Assembly: GCF_003201595.1 (NCBI RefSeq)
Contig: NZ_QJJS01000022.1
Location: 1 to 64,000 of the forward strand
Length of the DNA: 64,000 nucleotides
DNA from: Sphaerotilus hippei
GTDB lineage: Bacteria > Pseudomonadota > Gammaproteobacteria > Burkholderiales > Burkholderiaceae_C
Direction: 5' to 3'
The position numbers were made by a program, and so were the translations under genes. Under the pieces are notes generated by a model, which was not told the origin of the DNA, did no database searches, and saw only the letters and a program-made list of their open reading frames with translations. Position 1 is the stretch's first letter, and every line of letters starts with the position of its first letter. Positions 53,773 to 63,094 of the stretch are shown piece after piece.

Positions 53773-54447
53773 TCAGCCCGCCGCAGGCACCAGCACCTTC
53801 AGCAGCCAGGCCTCGAGGTCGTCGATCTCCTCCTGGCAGACCGAATGTTCGATCGGGTAGTCGTGCCACTCGACCCGGTGGCCCAGCGCCCGCAGCGTGT
53901 CGCGGGCGGCCTCGCCACGCGCGGGCAGCACGACGGGGTCGAAGCGGCCATGGCCCATGAAGACCGGCACGTCGCGGCTGGCGGCGCTGCGCTCGGCCGC
54001 GGTGGTCGAGGCCAGCGGCAGGTAGCCCGACAGGCAGGCCAGCCCCGCCAGGGGCCCAGGCGTGCGCAGGCCGGCCAGCAGGGCCATGGCGCAGCCCTGG
54101 GAAAAGCCCATCAGCACGATGCGCCCGGGGGCGATGCCCCGCTCGATCTCGCGGTCGATCAGCGCCTGCACGCCGGCCCGCGAGGCGCGCAGCCCAGCCT
54201 CGTCCTCGCGGCCGGCGAGGTCCGGGCCGTAGAGGTCGTACCAGGCCCGCATGCGCATGCCGGCGTTGCGGGTGACGGCGCGCACCGGCGCATGCGGGAA
54301 GACGAAGCGCATCGGGCCCACCGGCGACAGGTCGAGCTCACGCGCGATCGGCACGAAGTCGCTGCCGTCGGCGCCCAGGCCGTGCAGCACGATCAGGCTG
54401 GCCACGGGGGCCTCGCCGGACTGGAGTTCAAGGGTGTCGAGGTCCAT
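53773..54447 (-). CDS. alpha/beta-hydrolase, carboxylesterase/phospholipase family
   Basis: The 224-residue protein has the oxyanion region LIVLHGLGADGSDF, the nucleophile elbow GFSQG, an aspartate in GRFDPVV and a histidine in IEHSVC, the triad of the YpfH/Abhydrolase_2 family. Such esterases act on short acyl esters or thioester-linked acyl groups. It is on the minus strand inside the otherwise rightward ure region. A start four codons upstream is possible. Confidence 0.9.
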   Translation of the reverse strand: MDLDTLELQSGEAPVASLIVLHGLGADGSDFVPIARELDLSPVGPMRFVFPHAPVRAVTRNAGMRMRAWYDLYGPDLAGREDEAGLRASRAGVQALIDREIERGIAPGRIVLMGFSQGCAMALLAGLRTPGPLAGLACLSGYLPLASTTAAERSAASRDVPVFMGHGRFDPVVLPARGEAARDTLRALGHRVEWHDYPIEHSVCQEEIDDLEAWLLKVLVPAAG

Positions 54448-54654
54448 GCGGAGCAGCATAACGCGCGGCCGCACGCCTGCACGGACGTGTCCGGCCCGCC
54501 GGGCCGACGGTGGGCCGGACACGACAATGCGCCGACCCGGGTGCGCGCGAGCCCGTCCGGCGAGCGGTTCGGGCCCGATTCCGTGGTACATCTCACGCCC
54601 TGGGGCGAAGTGGTGTGCGCCCCGCATCCACTCCACCCACAGGAATTCCAGACC

Positions 54655-55263
54655 ATGATCCGACGTGTTCTGCTGGCCGCGGCCAGCCTGATGCTCGCCG
54701 CCAGCCTGAGCGGCTGCGGCTACAACGACTTCCAGCGCCTGGACGAGCAGACCAAGGCCGGCTGGGCCGAGGTGCTCAACCAGTACCAGCGCCGGGCCGA
54801 CCTGATCCCCAACCTGGTGGCCACCGTCAAGGGTGAAGCCGGCTTCGAGCAGGACACGCTGACCCGGGTGATCGAGGCGCGGGCCCGCGCCACCGGCATC
54901 CAGGCCACGCCGGAGCTGATCAACGACCCCGAGGCCTTCCAGAAATTCCAGGCCGCGCAGAGCGAACTGCAGGGCGCGCTGAGCCGCCTGCTGGTCGTCA
55001 GCGAGAACTACCCCAACCTGAAGGCCAACCAGGCCTTCCAGGACCTGCGGGTGCAGCTCGAGGGCACCGAGAACCGCATCACCGTGGCGCGCAACCGCTA
55101 CATCGCGACGGTGCAGGAGTACAACGTGCTGGCGCGCAGCTTCCCGAGCAACCTGACGGCGATGGCCTTCAGCTACCACGTCAAGCCCAGCTTCACGGTG
55201 CAGAACGAGGCCCAGATCTCCAGCCCGCCCAGCGTGAGCTTCGACAAGCCGGCCTCGCGCTGA
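54655..55263 (+). CDS. lemA: LemA-family lipoprotein
   Basis: The 202-residue protein has a lipoprotein signal ending SLSGC and the LemA helical core (YQRRADLIPNLVATVKGEAG). LemA proteins are conserved helical membrane-associated proteins of uncertain function, almost always next to TPM-domain proteins. Here two such genes follow, so the trio is a typical LemA/YgcG unit inserted between ureC and ureE. Confidence 0.93.
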   Translation: MIRRVLLAAASLMLAASLSGCGYNDFQRLDEQTKAGWAEVLNQYQRRADLIPNLVATVKGEAGFEQDTLTRVIEARARATGIQATPELINDPEAFQKFQAAQSELQGALSRLLVVSENYPNLKANQAFQDLRVQLEGTENRITVARNRYIATVQEYNVLARSFPSNLTAMAFSYHVKPSFTVQNEAQISSPPSVSFDKPASR

Positions 55264-55290
55264 TCCCCCGCCCTGCACGCCCCCCTGACG

Positions 55291-56259
55291 ATGACTGCCC
55301 TTGCCCCCCTCGCGGCCGCCGTGCCGCGGCCCGGACGCTGGCTGGCCCGGCTGCTGCTGAGCAGCTGGCTGGCGCTGACCGGCCTGCTCGCCACCGGACC
55401 GGCCACCGCCCAGACGGTGCTGCCGGTGCCCGAACTCACCGGCCACCTGCTCGACCAGAGCCAGCTGCTCAGCCCGACCGAACGTGAGCAGATCGAGGCC
55501 CAGCTGACCCAGCTCGAGAAGGACCTGGGCAGCCAGCTGGTCATCCTGATCCTGCCGACCACGCAGCCCGAGGACATCGCCGCCTACGCGCAGCGGGTGG
55601 GCGACCAGTGGAAGGTCGGCCGCGCGGCCGTCGGCGACGGCCTGCTGCTGGTGGTGGCCACGCAGGACCGCAAGCTGCGCATCGAGGTGGCCAAGACGCT
55701 GGAAGGCGCGATCCCCGACCTGGCGGCCCGGCGCATCATCGACCAGGAGATCGGCCCGGCCTTCGGACGAGGCGAATACGCCGCCGGCCTGACCCGCGCC
55801 GTGGCCCGCCTGCGCGAGCGCATCGCCGCCGAAGGGCTGGAGACCCCGGCCAGCGGCGCGGCCGCGGGCCGGTCCGCCGGGGACGGCGAGTTCGACTGGA
55901 CCAGCGTGGGCATCGTCGCGCTGATGGGCGCGCTGGTGATCGCCAAGGTGCTGCGCGCGCTGCTGGGCCGCTGGCTCGGCGCGCTGGGCACGGCCGGCCT
56001 GGTCGGCGCGATCGCCTGGGTGATCAGCCACAGCCTGCCGATCAGCGCCGTCGTCGGCCTGATCGGGCTGCTGGCGGTGCTGTTTGGCGGCTCGTCGGGC
56101 GGCGGCGTCGGACGCCGCAGCGGCCCGCTGGTGGTGGGTCCGGGCGGCGGCTGGAGCGGCCGCGGGGGCTGGGGCGGTGGTGGCGGAGGATCGTCGGGCG
56201 GTTTCAGCTCGGGCGGCGGCGGCAACTTTGGCGGCGGCGGCGCCTCGGGAGGATGGTGA
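55291..56259 (+). CDS. TPM-domain (YgcG-type) membrane protein with glycine-rich tail
   Basis: The 322-residue protein has a signal segment, a TPM phosphatase-like domain (LSPTEREQIEAQLTQLEKDL, QLVILILPTTQPEDI, KLRIEVAKTLEGAIPD), two or three membrane helices near residues 205-270, and a Gly-rich C-terminus of about 60 residues. TPM domains assist membrane protein or photosystem repair in plants; the bacterial role is unclear. It is 27 bases downstream of lemA. Confidence 0.88.
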   Translation: MTALAPLAAAVPRPGRWLARLLLSSWLALTGLLATGPATAQTVLPVPELTGHLLDQSQLLSPTEREQIEAQLTQLEKDLGSQLVILILPTTQPEDIAAYAQRVGDQWKVGRAAVGDGLLLVVATQDRKLRIEVAKTLEGAIPDLAARRIIDQEIGPAFGRGEYAAGLTRAVARLRERIAAEGLETPASGAAAGRSAGDGEFDWTSVGIVALMGALVIAKVLRALLGRWLGALGTAGLVGAIAWVISHSLPISAVVGLIGLLAVLFGGSSGGGVGRRSGPLVVGPGGGWSGRGGWGGGGGGSSGGFSSGGGGNFGGGGASGGW

Positions 56260-56861
56260 TGGTGACGATCGACGAAACCCAGGCCGGGGCCGCGGTGGAT
56301 GCCGTGGAGACGCAGACGGCCGAGCCGCCGGCGCTGCCGACCCGGCCGAGCCGGTGGCAGCGCCTGAAGCGCCTGCTGCGGCACCAGTGGTCCGATCCGC
56401 AGGACGCCCGCCGGGTGCTGAGCTCGCGCGCGCTGGACCGGCTGCAGTATGCGGTGCACACCAGCGAGACCGGCCACTCCGGCGAGATCCGCCTGTGCAT
56501 CGAGGCCGGCCTGCCGCTGGCCGACCTGTGGCGCGACACCACGCCACGCGAGCGGGCGGTGACGCTGTTCGGCGAGCTGGGCGTGTGGGACACGGAGCAC
56601 AACAACGGCGTGCTGATCTACCTGCTGCTGGCCGACCGGGCGATCGAGATCGTCGCCGACCGGGGGCTGATGCGGCACGTGGGCACCGACGAGTGGGCGG
56701 CCATCACCGAGCGCATGAGCGAGTCCTTCGCCGCCGCGCGCCACGAGGAGGGCATGGAGGCCGCGATCGCGGCCGTCGATGCGCTGCTGCGGGCCTATTT
56801 CCCGCGCGAGCCCGGCAGCCTGGACGTCAACGAGCTGCCGGACGTGCCGGTGCTGATCTGA
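56259..56861 (+). CDS. cytoplasmic TPM-domain protein
   Basis: The 200-residue protein carries a second TPM domain (ALDRLQYAVHTSETGHSGEIR, TEHNNGVLIYLLLADRAIEI) without a signal peptide or clear membrane segments. It follows the first TPM gene with a TGATG overlap. I chose the ATG at 56259 because the GGGAGG ribosome site at 56247-56252 is correctly spaced for it; the ATG at 56253 would be too close. Confidence 0.85.
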   Translation: MVTIDETQAGAAVDAVETQTAEPPALPTRPSRWQRLKRLLRHQWSDPQDARRVLSSRALDRLQYAVHTSETGHSGEIRLCIEAGLPLADLWRDTTPRERAVTLFGELGVWDTEHNNGVLIYLLLADRAIEIVADRGLMRHVGTDEWAAITERMSESFAAARHEEGMEAAIAAVDALLRAYFPREPGSLDVNELPDVPVLI

Positions 56862-56934
56862 GCGGACCCCACGGGGCCGCCGGGCCGGGTCACAATCCGG
56901 CCTGACTCATCTGCCGCGGCTCCGCCGACGACCC

Positions 56935-57627
56935 ATGCTCACCGTCAACAAGCTCATTCCCCGTGGCCAGGGCCTGGCCGCCGTGCTGCTCAAGCGGGCC
57001 GCCCGCGTCGAACTCGACTGGGACGTGCGCCAGAAAAGCCGCTTCGACGCCACCGACAGCAGCGGCCGCACGATCGGCGTCTTCCTGCCGCGGGGCACGC
57101 TGGTGCGCGGCGGCGACGTGCTGGTCGCCGAGGACGGCAGCCTGATCCAGGTGGTCGCCGCAGCCCAGCCGGTGCTGGTGGTGCGCCACTGCAGCGAACA
57201 CGGCAGCGCCTTCGACCTGCTGCGGGCGGCCTACCACCTGGGCAACCGCCACGTGCCGCTGGAGCTGCGCCCCGACCGCATCCAGCTCGAACCCGACCAC
57301 GTGCTGGCCGACATGCTGCGCCAGATGCACCTGATCGTCAGCGAGGAGCAGGTGGCCTTCGAACCCGAAGGTGGCGCCTACGCGGCAGGCGGCCACGGTC
57401 ATGCCCATGCCGGCCACGATCACGGGCACGCACACCAGGCCGACCACGACCATGGGCATGCCCATGGCCACGCCCACGAGCCGGTCCATGTGCACGGGCC
57501 GGACTGCCAGCATGGCCATGCCCACGCCCCGGCGGCCCCCGCCTCGCGTGGCAAGCCGCTGGGCATCGCCGTGACCGCCGCGCCGGCACCGCATGTGCAC
57601 GGCCCGGGCTGCGGCCACGACCACTGA
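56935..57627 (+). CDS. ureE: urease accessory nickel chaperone UreE
   Basis: UreE binds nickel and delivers it to the UreDFG-urease complex. The 230-residue protein has the N-terminal peptide-binding domain, the metal-binding domain ([29 protein letters not shown] in parts), and a long His-rich C-terminal tail (about residues 140-230) with [14 protein letters not shown] and further His-Gly-Asp repeats. The tail is longer than in E. coli-type UreE and could store nickel. It is followed by ureF. Confidence 0.95.
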   Translation: MLTVNKLIPRGQGLAAVLLKRAARVELDWDVRQKSRFDATDSSGRTIGVFLPRGTLVRGGDVLVAEDGSLIQVVAAAQPVLVVRHCSEHGSAFDLLRAAYHLGNRHVPLELRPDRIQLEPDHVLADMLRQMHLIVSEEQVAFEPEGGAYAAGGHGHAHAGHDHGHAHQADHDHGHAHGHAHEPVHVHGPDCQHGHAHAPAAPASRGKPLGIAVTAAPAPHVHGPGCGHDH

Positions 57628-57647
57628 ACCGACGGCCCGAGCCCCGC

Positions 57648-58382
57648 ATGCCCCGAGTCCTGCCCCCGGCCCCGAGCACCTCGCCGCAGGCCCTCCTCCA
57701 GCTGCTCTGGCTCGCCTCCCCGGCGCTGCCGGTGGGCGGCTTCAGCTACTCCGAAGGGCTGGAAGCGGCCATCGACACCGGCCGGGTGCAGGGCGAGGCC
57801 GATGCCCTCGCCTGGCTGGTCGACCAGCTGCACCTGAGCCTGGCGCGCGCCGATCTGGCGGTGGTCGCCCAGGCCCACGCCGCCTGGGCCCGCCACGACA
57901 CCGCCCGCCTGCACGAGCTCAACGACTGGGTGCGCCTGACCCGCGAAAGCCAGGAGCTGCGCCAGCAGACCGAGCAGATGGGCCGCTCGCTGCTGGAGTG
58001 GCTGCGCACGCTGGAGCGCCAGCGCCTCGAGCAGGGCGAGTCGGCCGACGAGCGCGTGGCCACGCTCGCCACGCTCAAACCCGCACCGAGCTGGCCGGTC
58101 GCCTGGGCGCTGGCCGTGCAGCGCAGCGGCGCGCCGCTGCGCGAGGCGCTGCTGACCCACGCCTTCGGCTGGGCCGAGAACATGGTGCAGGCGGCCATCA
58201 AGGCCGTGCCGCTGGGCCAGAGCGCCGGCCAGCGCATGCTCGCGCGGCTGGTGCAGGAGATCCCGCCGGCGGTCGAGCACACGATGGCCCTGCCCGACAG
58301 CGCCCGCCAGGCCCACAGCCCGATGCTGGCCATCCTGTCGGCCCGCCACGAGCAGCAGTACTCCCGGCTGTTCCGCTCCTGA
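57648..58382 (+). CDS. ureF: urease accessory protein UreF
   Basis: UreF bridges UreD and UreG in the urease activation complex. The 244-residue protein has the family start [24 protein letters not shown] and the later segment [19 protein letters not shown]. It lies 20 bases after ureE. In most proteobacteria ureG follows directly; here the next gene is an unrelated dioxygenase-like protein. Confidence 0.96.
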   Translation: MPRVLPPAPSTSPQALLQLLWLASPALPVGGFSYSEGLEAAIDTGRVQGEADALAWLVDQLHLSLARADLAVVAQAHAAWARHDTARLHELNDWVRLTRESQELRQQTEQMGRSLLEWLRTLERQRLEQGESADERVATLATLKPAPSWPVAWALAVQRSGAPLREALLTHAFGWAENMVQAAIKAVPLGQSAGQRMLARLVQEIPPAVEHTMALPDSARQAHSPMLAILSARHEQQYSRLFRS

Positions 58383-58495
58383 ACGGCGACGGCCCGCGTG
58401 AGCAGGTGCCGCCGTTCACGCAACAGCAAAACTCGCGGGGGAACATGCAGCGCCCGACCCCCGGCTGATCCGTCAGCCACCGCTGAGGAGCTGCC

Positions 58496-59407
58496 ATGCC
58501 TGCCCACGACCACGATCACGATCACGGCCTGAACCACGACCTGCGACGCCTGGTCGAGCTGGAACGCCGCCGCCAGGCGCTGCGCCTGCTGGGCGGCGCC
58601 GGGGCGCTGGGCGGGCTCGGCGCCTTCGGCCTGCTGGCCGGGGGCTGCGGTGGCGGCGGGGCCGATGCCGGCCTGGCGCTGTCGGGCTCGAGCACGTCCG
58701 GCAGCTCGAGCACCACCACCAGCAGCGGCAGCACGACCTCGTCGAGCGGCACGTCGTCGTGCAGCGTCATGCCCGAGGAGACCGCCGGGCCCTACCCGGG
58801 CGACGGCTCCAACAGCGTCAACGGCAGCGTGGCCAACGCGCTGGCGCTCAGCGGCATCGTGCGCAGCGACATCCGCTCGAGCTTCGGCAGCGCCTCGGGC
58901 ACCGCCGCGGGCGTGCCGATGACGGTGACCCTCACGCTGGTGAACACCAACGGCGGCTGCGCGGCGCTGGGCGGCTACGCGATCTACCTCTGGCACTGCG
59001 ACCGCGGCGGCAACTACTCGATGTACTCCTCGGGCGTGACGGCGCAGAACTACCTGCGCGGCGTGCAGGCCACCGACAGCGCCGGCCAGGTCAGCTTCCA
59101 GACCATCTTCCCCGGCTGTTATTCGGGTCGCGTGCCGCACATGCACTTCGAGGTCTACCCCAGCCTGGCCACGGCCACCGGCTACGGCAACAAGATCCGG
59201 ACTTCGCAGCTGGCCTTCCCGACCGGCGACTGCACGACCGTCTACGGCACGGCCACCGGCTACGGCAGCAGCCTGAGCAACTTCAACAGCATCAGCTTCG
59301 CCACCGACAACGTCTTCAGCGACGGCGTGACGCTGGAGATGACGACGGTCAGTGGCAACGTCAGCGACGGCTACACCGCGACGCTCACGGTGGGCATCGC
59401 CGTCTGA
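58496..59407 (+). CDS. secreted intradiol ring-cleavage dioxygenase-like lipoprotein
   Basis: The 303-residue protein begins with a His/Asp-rich segment (HDHDHDHGLNHD), then a twin-arginine-like RRRQALRLLGG and hydrophobic core ending LLAGGC, which suggests Tat export and lipidation. A Ser/Thr/Gly linker to about residue 85 leads to a protocatechuate-3,4-dioxygenase-type domain with YLWHCD, YSMYS and YSGRVPHMHFEV, the Fe(III) Tyr/His ligand region. The natural substrate of such exported dioxygenases is unknown. Confidence 0.82.
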   Translation: MPAHDHDHDHGLNHDLRRLVELERRRQALRLLGGAGALGGLGAFGLLAGGCGGGGADAGLALSGSSTSGSSSTTTSSGSTTSSSGTSSCSVMPEETAGPYPGDGSNSVNGSVANALALSGIVRSDIRSSFGSASGTAAGVPMTVTLTLVNTNGGCAALGGYAIYLWHCDRGGNYSMYSSGVTAQNYLRGVQATDSAGQVSFQTIFPGCYSGRVPHMHFEVYPSLATATGYGNKIRTSQLAFPTGDCTTVYGTATGYGSSLSNFNSISFATDNVFSDGVTLEMTTVSGNVSDGYTATLTVGIAV

Positions 59408-59492
59408 GGCCCGGGCGGGCCACCCGGCGCGGCGCCAGCGCGACCGCCGCCACGCCGCTATGCTCGGATGTCCGACGACTGCCGCCCGCCCC

Positions 59493-60725
59493 ATGTCCGA
59501 TCCCGATTCTTTCCGCGCCCTGCTGGGCCACCGCTCCTACGTCTATTTCTGGCTGACCCGGCTGAGCAGCCAGCTCGCCGGCCAGATGATGATGGTCGCG
59601 CTGGGCTGGCAGATGTACGACCTCACCAGCAGCGCCTGGGACCTCGGCCTGGTCGGACTCGCGCAGTTCCTGCCCGCGCTGCTGCTGACGCTGCCCGCCG
59701 GCCACGTGGCCGACCGCTACCACCGCGCCCGCGTCATGCTGGGCGCCACCGCGCTGCAGGCGCTGGCCGCCGCCGGCCTGACCTGGGCCAGCCACGGCGG
59801 CTGGGCCAGCCGCGAGCTGATCCTGCTGGTCTCCATCGGCCTGGGCGTGGCCAAGGCCTTCCAGATGCCCGCCAGCCAGGCGCTGCCGGCGCTGCTGGTG
59901 CCGATGGGCCTGCTGCCGCGGGCGGTCGCGCTGAGCTCCAGCGGCATGCAGCTGGCCATCATCGGCGGGCCGGCCATCGGCGGGCTGCTCTACGTGGCCG
60001 GGGCCGACGTGGTCTACCTGCTGTGCGCCGCGCTGCTGCTGCTGGGCTGCGCGCTGGCCGCCGGCATCCGCCACGAGGCCCCGGCCGCCGCCCAGGCGCG
60101 CAGCTGGCGCACCGTGTTCGACGGCGTGCACTTCCTGCGCGGCCAGCCGGTGATGCTGGGCGCGATCTCGCTGGACCTGTTCGCGGTGCTGCTGGGCGGC
60201 GCGACCGCGCTGCTGCCCATCTTCGCCAAGGACATCCTGCACACCGGCCCGTGGGGCCTGGGCCTGCTGCGGGCGGCCCCGGCCGTCGGGGCGCTGCTGA
60301 TGTCGGCCTGGCTGGCGCGGCGCCCGCTCGAGCGCCGGGTCGGCCACTGGATGCTGTCGGCCGTCGGCGTGTTCGGCCTGTGCATGCTGGTGTTCGCGCT
60401 GTCGACCTCGCTGTGGCTGTCGATGGTCGCGCTGCTGGTGTCGGGGGCCGCGGACATGGTCAGCGTCGTGATCCGCCAGACCCTGGTGCAGCTCGAGACG
60501 CCCGACGAGATGCGCGGGCGCGTCAGCGCGGTGAACTCGATCTTCATCGGCGCGAGCAACCAGCTCGGCGAATTCGAGTCCGGCACCACCGCCGCGCTGA
60601 TGGGCCCGGTCGGCTCGGTGCTGCTGGGGGGCGTGGGCGTGCTGGCGGTGACGCTGGCCTGGACGCGGCTGTTCCCGGGCCTGTGGCAGCGCGACCGGCT
60701 GCACCCGCAGCGCGAGCCGTCCTGA
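59493..60725 (+). CDS. MFS transporter (DHA3/enterobactin-exporter type)
   Basis: The 410-residue protein has about 12 membrane segments and the A-like motif PAGHVADRYHRARVM in the first cytoplasmic loop. MRGRVSAVNSIFIGASNQLGEFESG is characteristic of MFS_3-type exporters such as EntS. The cargo is unknown. It is 85 bases after the dioxygenase-like gene on the same strand. Confidence 0.9.
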   Translation: MSDPDSFRALLGHRSYVYFWLTRLSSQLAGQMMMVALGWQMYDLTSSAWDLGLVGLAQFLPALLLTLPAGHVADRYHRARVMLGATALQALAAAGLTWASHGGWASRELILLVSIGLGVAKAFQMPASQALPALLVPMGLLPRAVALSSSGMQLAIIGGPAIGGLLYVAGADVVYLLCAALLLLGCALAAGIRHEAPAAAQARSWRTVFDGVHFLRGQPVMLGAISLDLFAVLLGGATALLPIFAKDILHTGPWGLGLLRAAPAVGALLMSAWLARRPLERRVGHWMLSAVGVFGLCMLVFALSTSLWLSMVALLVSGAADMVSVVIRQTLVQLETPDEMRGRVSAVNSIFIGASNQLGEFESGTTAALMGPVGSVLLGGVGVLAVTLAWTRLFPGLWQRDRLHPQREPS

Positions 60726-60826
60726 TCGATGCTGCAGTGCAACAGCGGCGTCAGCGAGCGCAGGCACAATGACACTTCCACAAGGCGCGCCACGGCGGTG
60801 CGCCGTGCAGTCAGGGGTGTTCCAGC

Positions 60827-61597
60827 ATGCGTCGAGTCGTGTTCAACCAGAAGGGTGGCGTGGGCAAGTCCACCATCACCAGCAACCTGGCCGCCATCAG
60901 CGCCCACCAGGGCCTGCGCACGCTCGTGCTCGACCTCGATCCGCAAGGCAACTCGACGCGCTACCTGATGGGCGACAGCGCCGACCAGCTCGAGGTGACG
61001 CTGGCCGACTACTTCGAGGAGACGCTGAAGTTCAGCTTCGACGCCCGCGGGGTGGGCGACTACCTCTACGAGACGCCGTTCGAGCACCTGCACATCATGC
61101 CCTCCAGCCCGAAGCTCGACGAGCTGCACGGCAAGCTCGAGTCGCGCTACAAGATCTACAAGCTGCGTGACGGGCTGGACCAGCTGGCCGCGCACTACGA
61201 CCGCATCTACATCGACACGCCGCCGGCGCTGAACTTCTACACCCGCTCGGCGCTGATCGCCGCGCAGCGCTGCCTGATCCCGTTCGACTGCGACGACTTC
61301 TCGCGCCGGGCGCTCTACAGCCTGATGGAGAACGTGCAGGAGATCCGGGCCGACCACAACCCCGGCCTGGAGGTCGAGGGCATCGTGGTCAACCAGTTCC
61401 AGCCACGCGCGAGCCTGCCGCAGAAGGTGGTGGCCGAGCTGATCGCCGAAGGCCTGCCGGTGCTCCAGCCCTACCTGAGCGCCTCGGTCAAGATCAAGGA
61501 GTCGCACGAGCTGGCGCGCCCGATGATCCACCTCGACCCCAGGCACAAGCTGACGCTGGAGTTCGTCGCGCTGCACGACCGGCTGGAACAGGCCTGA
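60827..61597 (+). CDS. ParA-family ATPase
   Basis: The 256-residue protein has the deviant Walker A KGGVGKST near residue 10 and Walker B-like YIDTPPALNF. The body (DLDPQGNSTRYLMG, EGIVVNQFQPRASLPQKVV) matches orphan ParA-like ATPases found widely in betaproteobacteria. ParA proteins position DNA or large complexes. No parB gene adjoins it, so chromosome partitioning is doubtful; cell-pole or cargo positioning is possible. Confidence 0.87.
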   Translation: MRRVVFNQKGGVGKSTITSNLAAISAHQGLRTLVLDLDPQGNSTRYLMGDSADQLEVTLADYFEETLKFSFDARGVGDYLYETPFEHLHIMPSSPKLDELHGKLESRYKIYKLRDGLDQLAAHYDRIYIDTPPALNFYTRSALIAAQRCLIPFDCDDFSRRALYSLMENVQEIRADHNPGLEVEGIVVNQFQPRASLPQKVVAELIAEGLPVLQPYLSASVKIKESHELARPMIHLDPRHKLTLEFVALHDRLEQA

Positions 61598-61606
61598 AGC
61601 GGGGCG

Positions 61607-61626
61607 GGTGACCGGGACCGGTCACC
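61607..61626. terminator. bidirectional terminator between ParA and FKBP genes
   Basis: GGTGACCG-GGAC-CGGTCACC is a perfect 8-bp stem with a 4-base loop between two convergent genes. Confidence 0.6.
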
Positions 61627-61649
61627 CTGGCCCATGGCAAGGCGCTGGC

Positions 61650-62012
61650 TCAGTAGCCCAGGAAGTCGACCTCGAACACCAGCATGGCGTTCGGCGGGAT
61701 CACGCCACCGGCGCCACGGGCGCCGTAGCCCAGCTGCGCCGGGATGGTCAGCACGCGGGTGCCGCCGACCTGCATGCCCTGCACACCCTCGTCCCAGCCG
61801 CGGATCACCATGCCGGCGCCGAGCGGGAAGCGGAAGGGCTGGCCACGGTCCTTGCTGGAGTCGAACTTGCGGCCACGGCCGTTGGGCTGTGCCGGGTCGT
61901 GCAGCCAGCCGGTGTAGTGCACGCTGACTTCGCGACCGGCCACGGCGGTTTCGCCGGAACCCGTCACCGTGTCTTCATACTGCAGACCGGATTCGGTGGT
62001 GATGGTGGGCAT
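61650..62012 (-). CDS. FKBP-type peptidyl-prolyl isomerase
   Basis: The 120-residue protein is a single FKBP domain: VSVHYTGWLHD, FDSSKDRGQPFRFPLG, VIRGWDEGVQGM, LGYGARGAGGVIPPNAMLVFEV. It accelerates proline isomerisation in protein folding and has no signal peptide, so it is cytoplasmic. The start MPTITTESGLQYED at 62012 is preceded by GAGGAAG at a good distance; a longer upstream frame is not supported. Confidence 0.95.
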   Translation of the reverse strand: MPTITTESGLQYEDTVTGSGETAVAGREVSVHYTGWLHDPAQPNGRGRKFDSSKDRGQPFRFPLGAGMVIRGWDEGVQGMQVGGTRVLTIPAQLGYGARGAGGVIPPNAMLVFEVDFLGY

Positions 62013-62103
62013 GGAGGTCTTCCTCTTGTGGGGGTGACAACATCGCCGCCGGGCCATCACCCGGGGGATCGGGCGGCTCGCTCCGGACGGCGCAAGGCCG
62101 CGA

Positions 62104-63075
62104 TCATGCCACCGTCGGCACCGGGCCCGCATCCGGACCCCCCGCAGATGACGGCCGGCCGGCCGCAGGCCCCCAGCGCAGCGACCAGGCGTGCACCGCC
62201 CGGTCCAGCAGGTCGGCCCTCGATCCGGCCCCGGCCAGGGCCGGATCGCTCAGGCCGAGCCCGGCGCAGGCCTGCTGCAGCGTGGCCACCGGATCGTGCA
62301 CCGCCGCCGCGGCCGCGCCGTTCTGCTTGGACAGCTTCTCGCCGTCGGCGCCCAGCACCAGCGGCGTGTGCAGGCAGCGGGGCGCGGGCAGGCCCAGCGC
62401 CTGCTGCAGCCAGCGCTGGCGCGGCGTGTTGTCGGCCAGGTCCTCGCCCCGCACGATGTCGGTGATGCCCTGCTCGGCATCGTCGACCACCACCGCGAGC
62501 TGGTAGGCCCACAGGCCGTCGGCCCGGCGCAGCACGAAGTCCCCGACCGTGCCGGTCAGGTTCTGGCGCATCGCGCCGAGGCGCCGATCCTGCCAGTCGA
62601 TCCACACCGGCCGGCCCGCGGGGTCGGTCGAGCACAGGCGCACGGCCCGGGCCACCCGGCCCTGCAGGCCGCCACGGTCCGGCCGGCAGGTGCCCGGATA
62701 CACCAGTTCACCATGGCGCATCCGGCCCGGTCCGGTCGCGGCCTGCGCGGCGGCGATCTGCGCCCGCGTGCAGGCGCAGCCATAGGCCAGGCCGGCCTGC
62801 AGCAGGCGCTCCAGCGCGACGGCGTAGGCGGCGCCGCGGCGCGACTGCCACCAGGGCGGCTCGTCGGGCACCAGGCCCAGCGCCTCGAGCTGGGCGAGGA
62901 TCAGCCGGTCGGTGCCCGGCGGGCAGCGCGGCCCGTCCACGTCCTCGATGCGCACCAGCCAGCGCCCGCCATGGGCCCGGGCATCGAGCCAGGAGGCCAG
63001 CGCCGCCACCACCGATCCCGCATGCAGCGGCCCGGTCGGCGACGGCGCAAAACGGCCGACGTAGCCTGTCGTCAT
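62104..63075 (-). CDS. gluQ: glutamyl-Q tRNA(Asp) synthetase
   Basis: The 323-residue protein is a truncated glutamyl-tRNA synthetase that attaches glutamate to the queuosine base of tRNA-Asp. It has the HIGH-like [11 protein letters not shown], zinc-type cysteines in YGCACTR and [18 protein letters not shown] and KLSKQN. It lacks the anticodon-binding half, as expected. It is 20 bases from the LysR gene and on the same strand. Confidence 0.94.
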   Translation of the reverse strand: MTTGYVGRFAPSPTGPLHAGSVVAALASWLDARAHGGRWLVRIEDVDGPRCPPGTDRLILAQLEALGLVPDEPPWWQSRRGAAYAVALERLLQAGLAYGCACTRAQIAAAQAATGPGRMRHGELVYPGTCRPDRGGLQGRVARAVRLCSTDPAGRPVWIDWQDRRLGAMRQNLTGTVGDFVLRRADGLWAYQLAVVVDDAEQGITDIVRGEDLADNTPRQRWLQQALGLPAPRCLHTPLVLGADGEKLSKQNGAAAAAVHDPVATLQQACAGLGLSDPALAGAGSRADLLDRAVHAWSLRWGPAAGRPSSAGGPDAGPVPTVA

Positions 63076-63094
63076 GCAGTCGCTCCGGCCGCTG

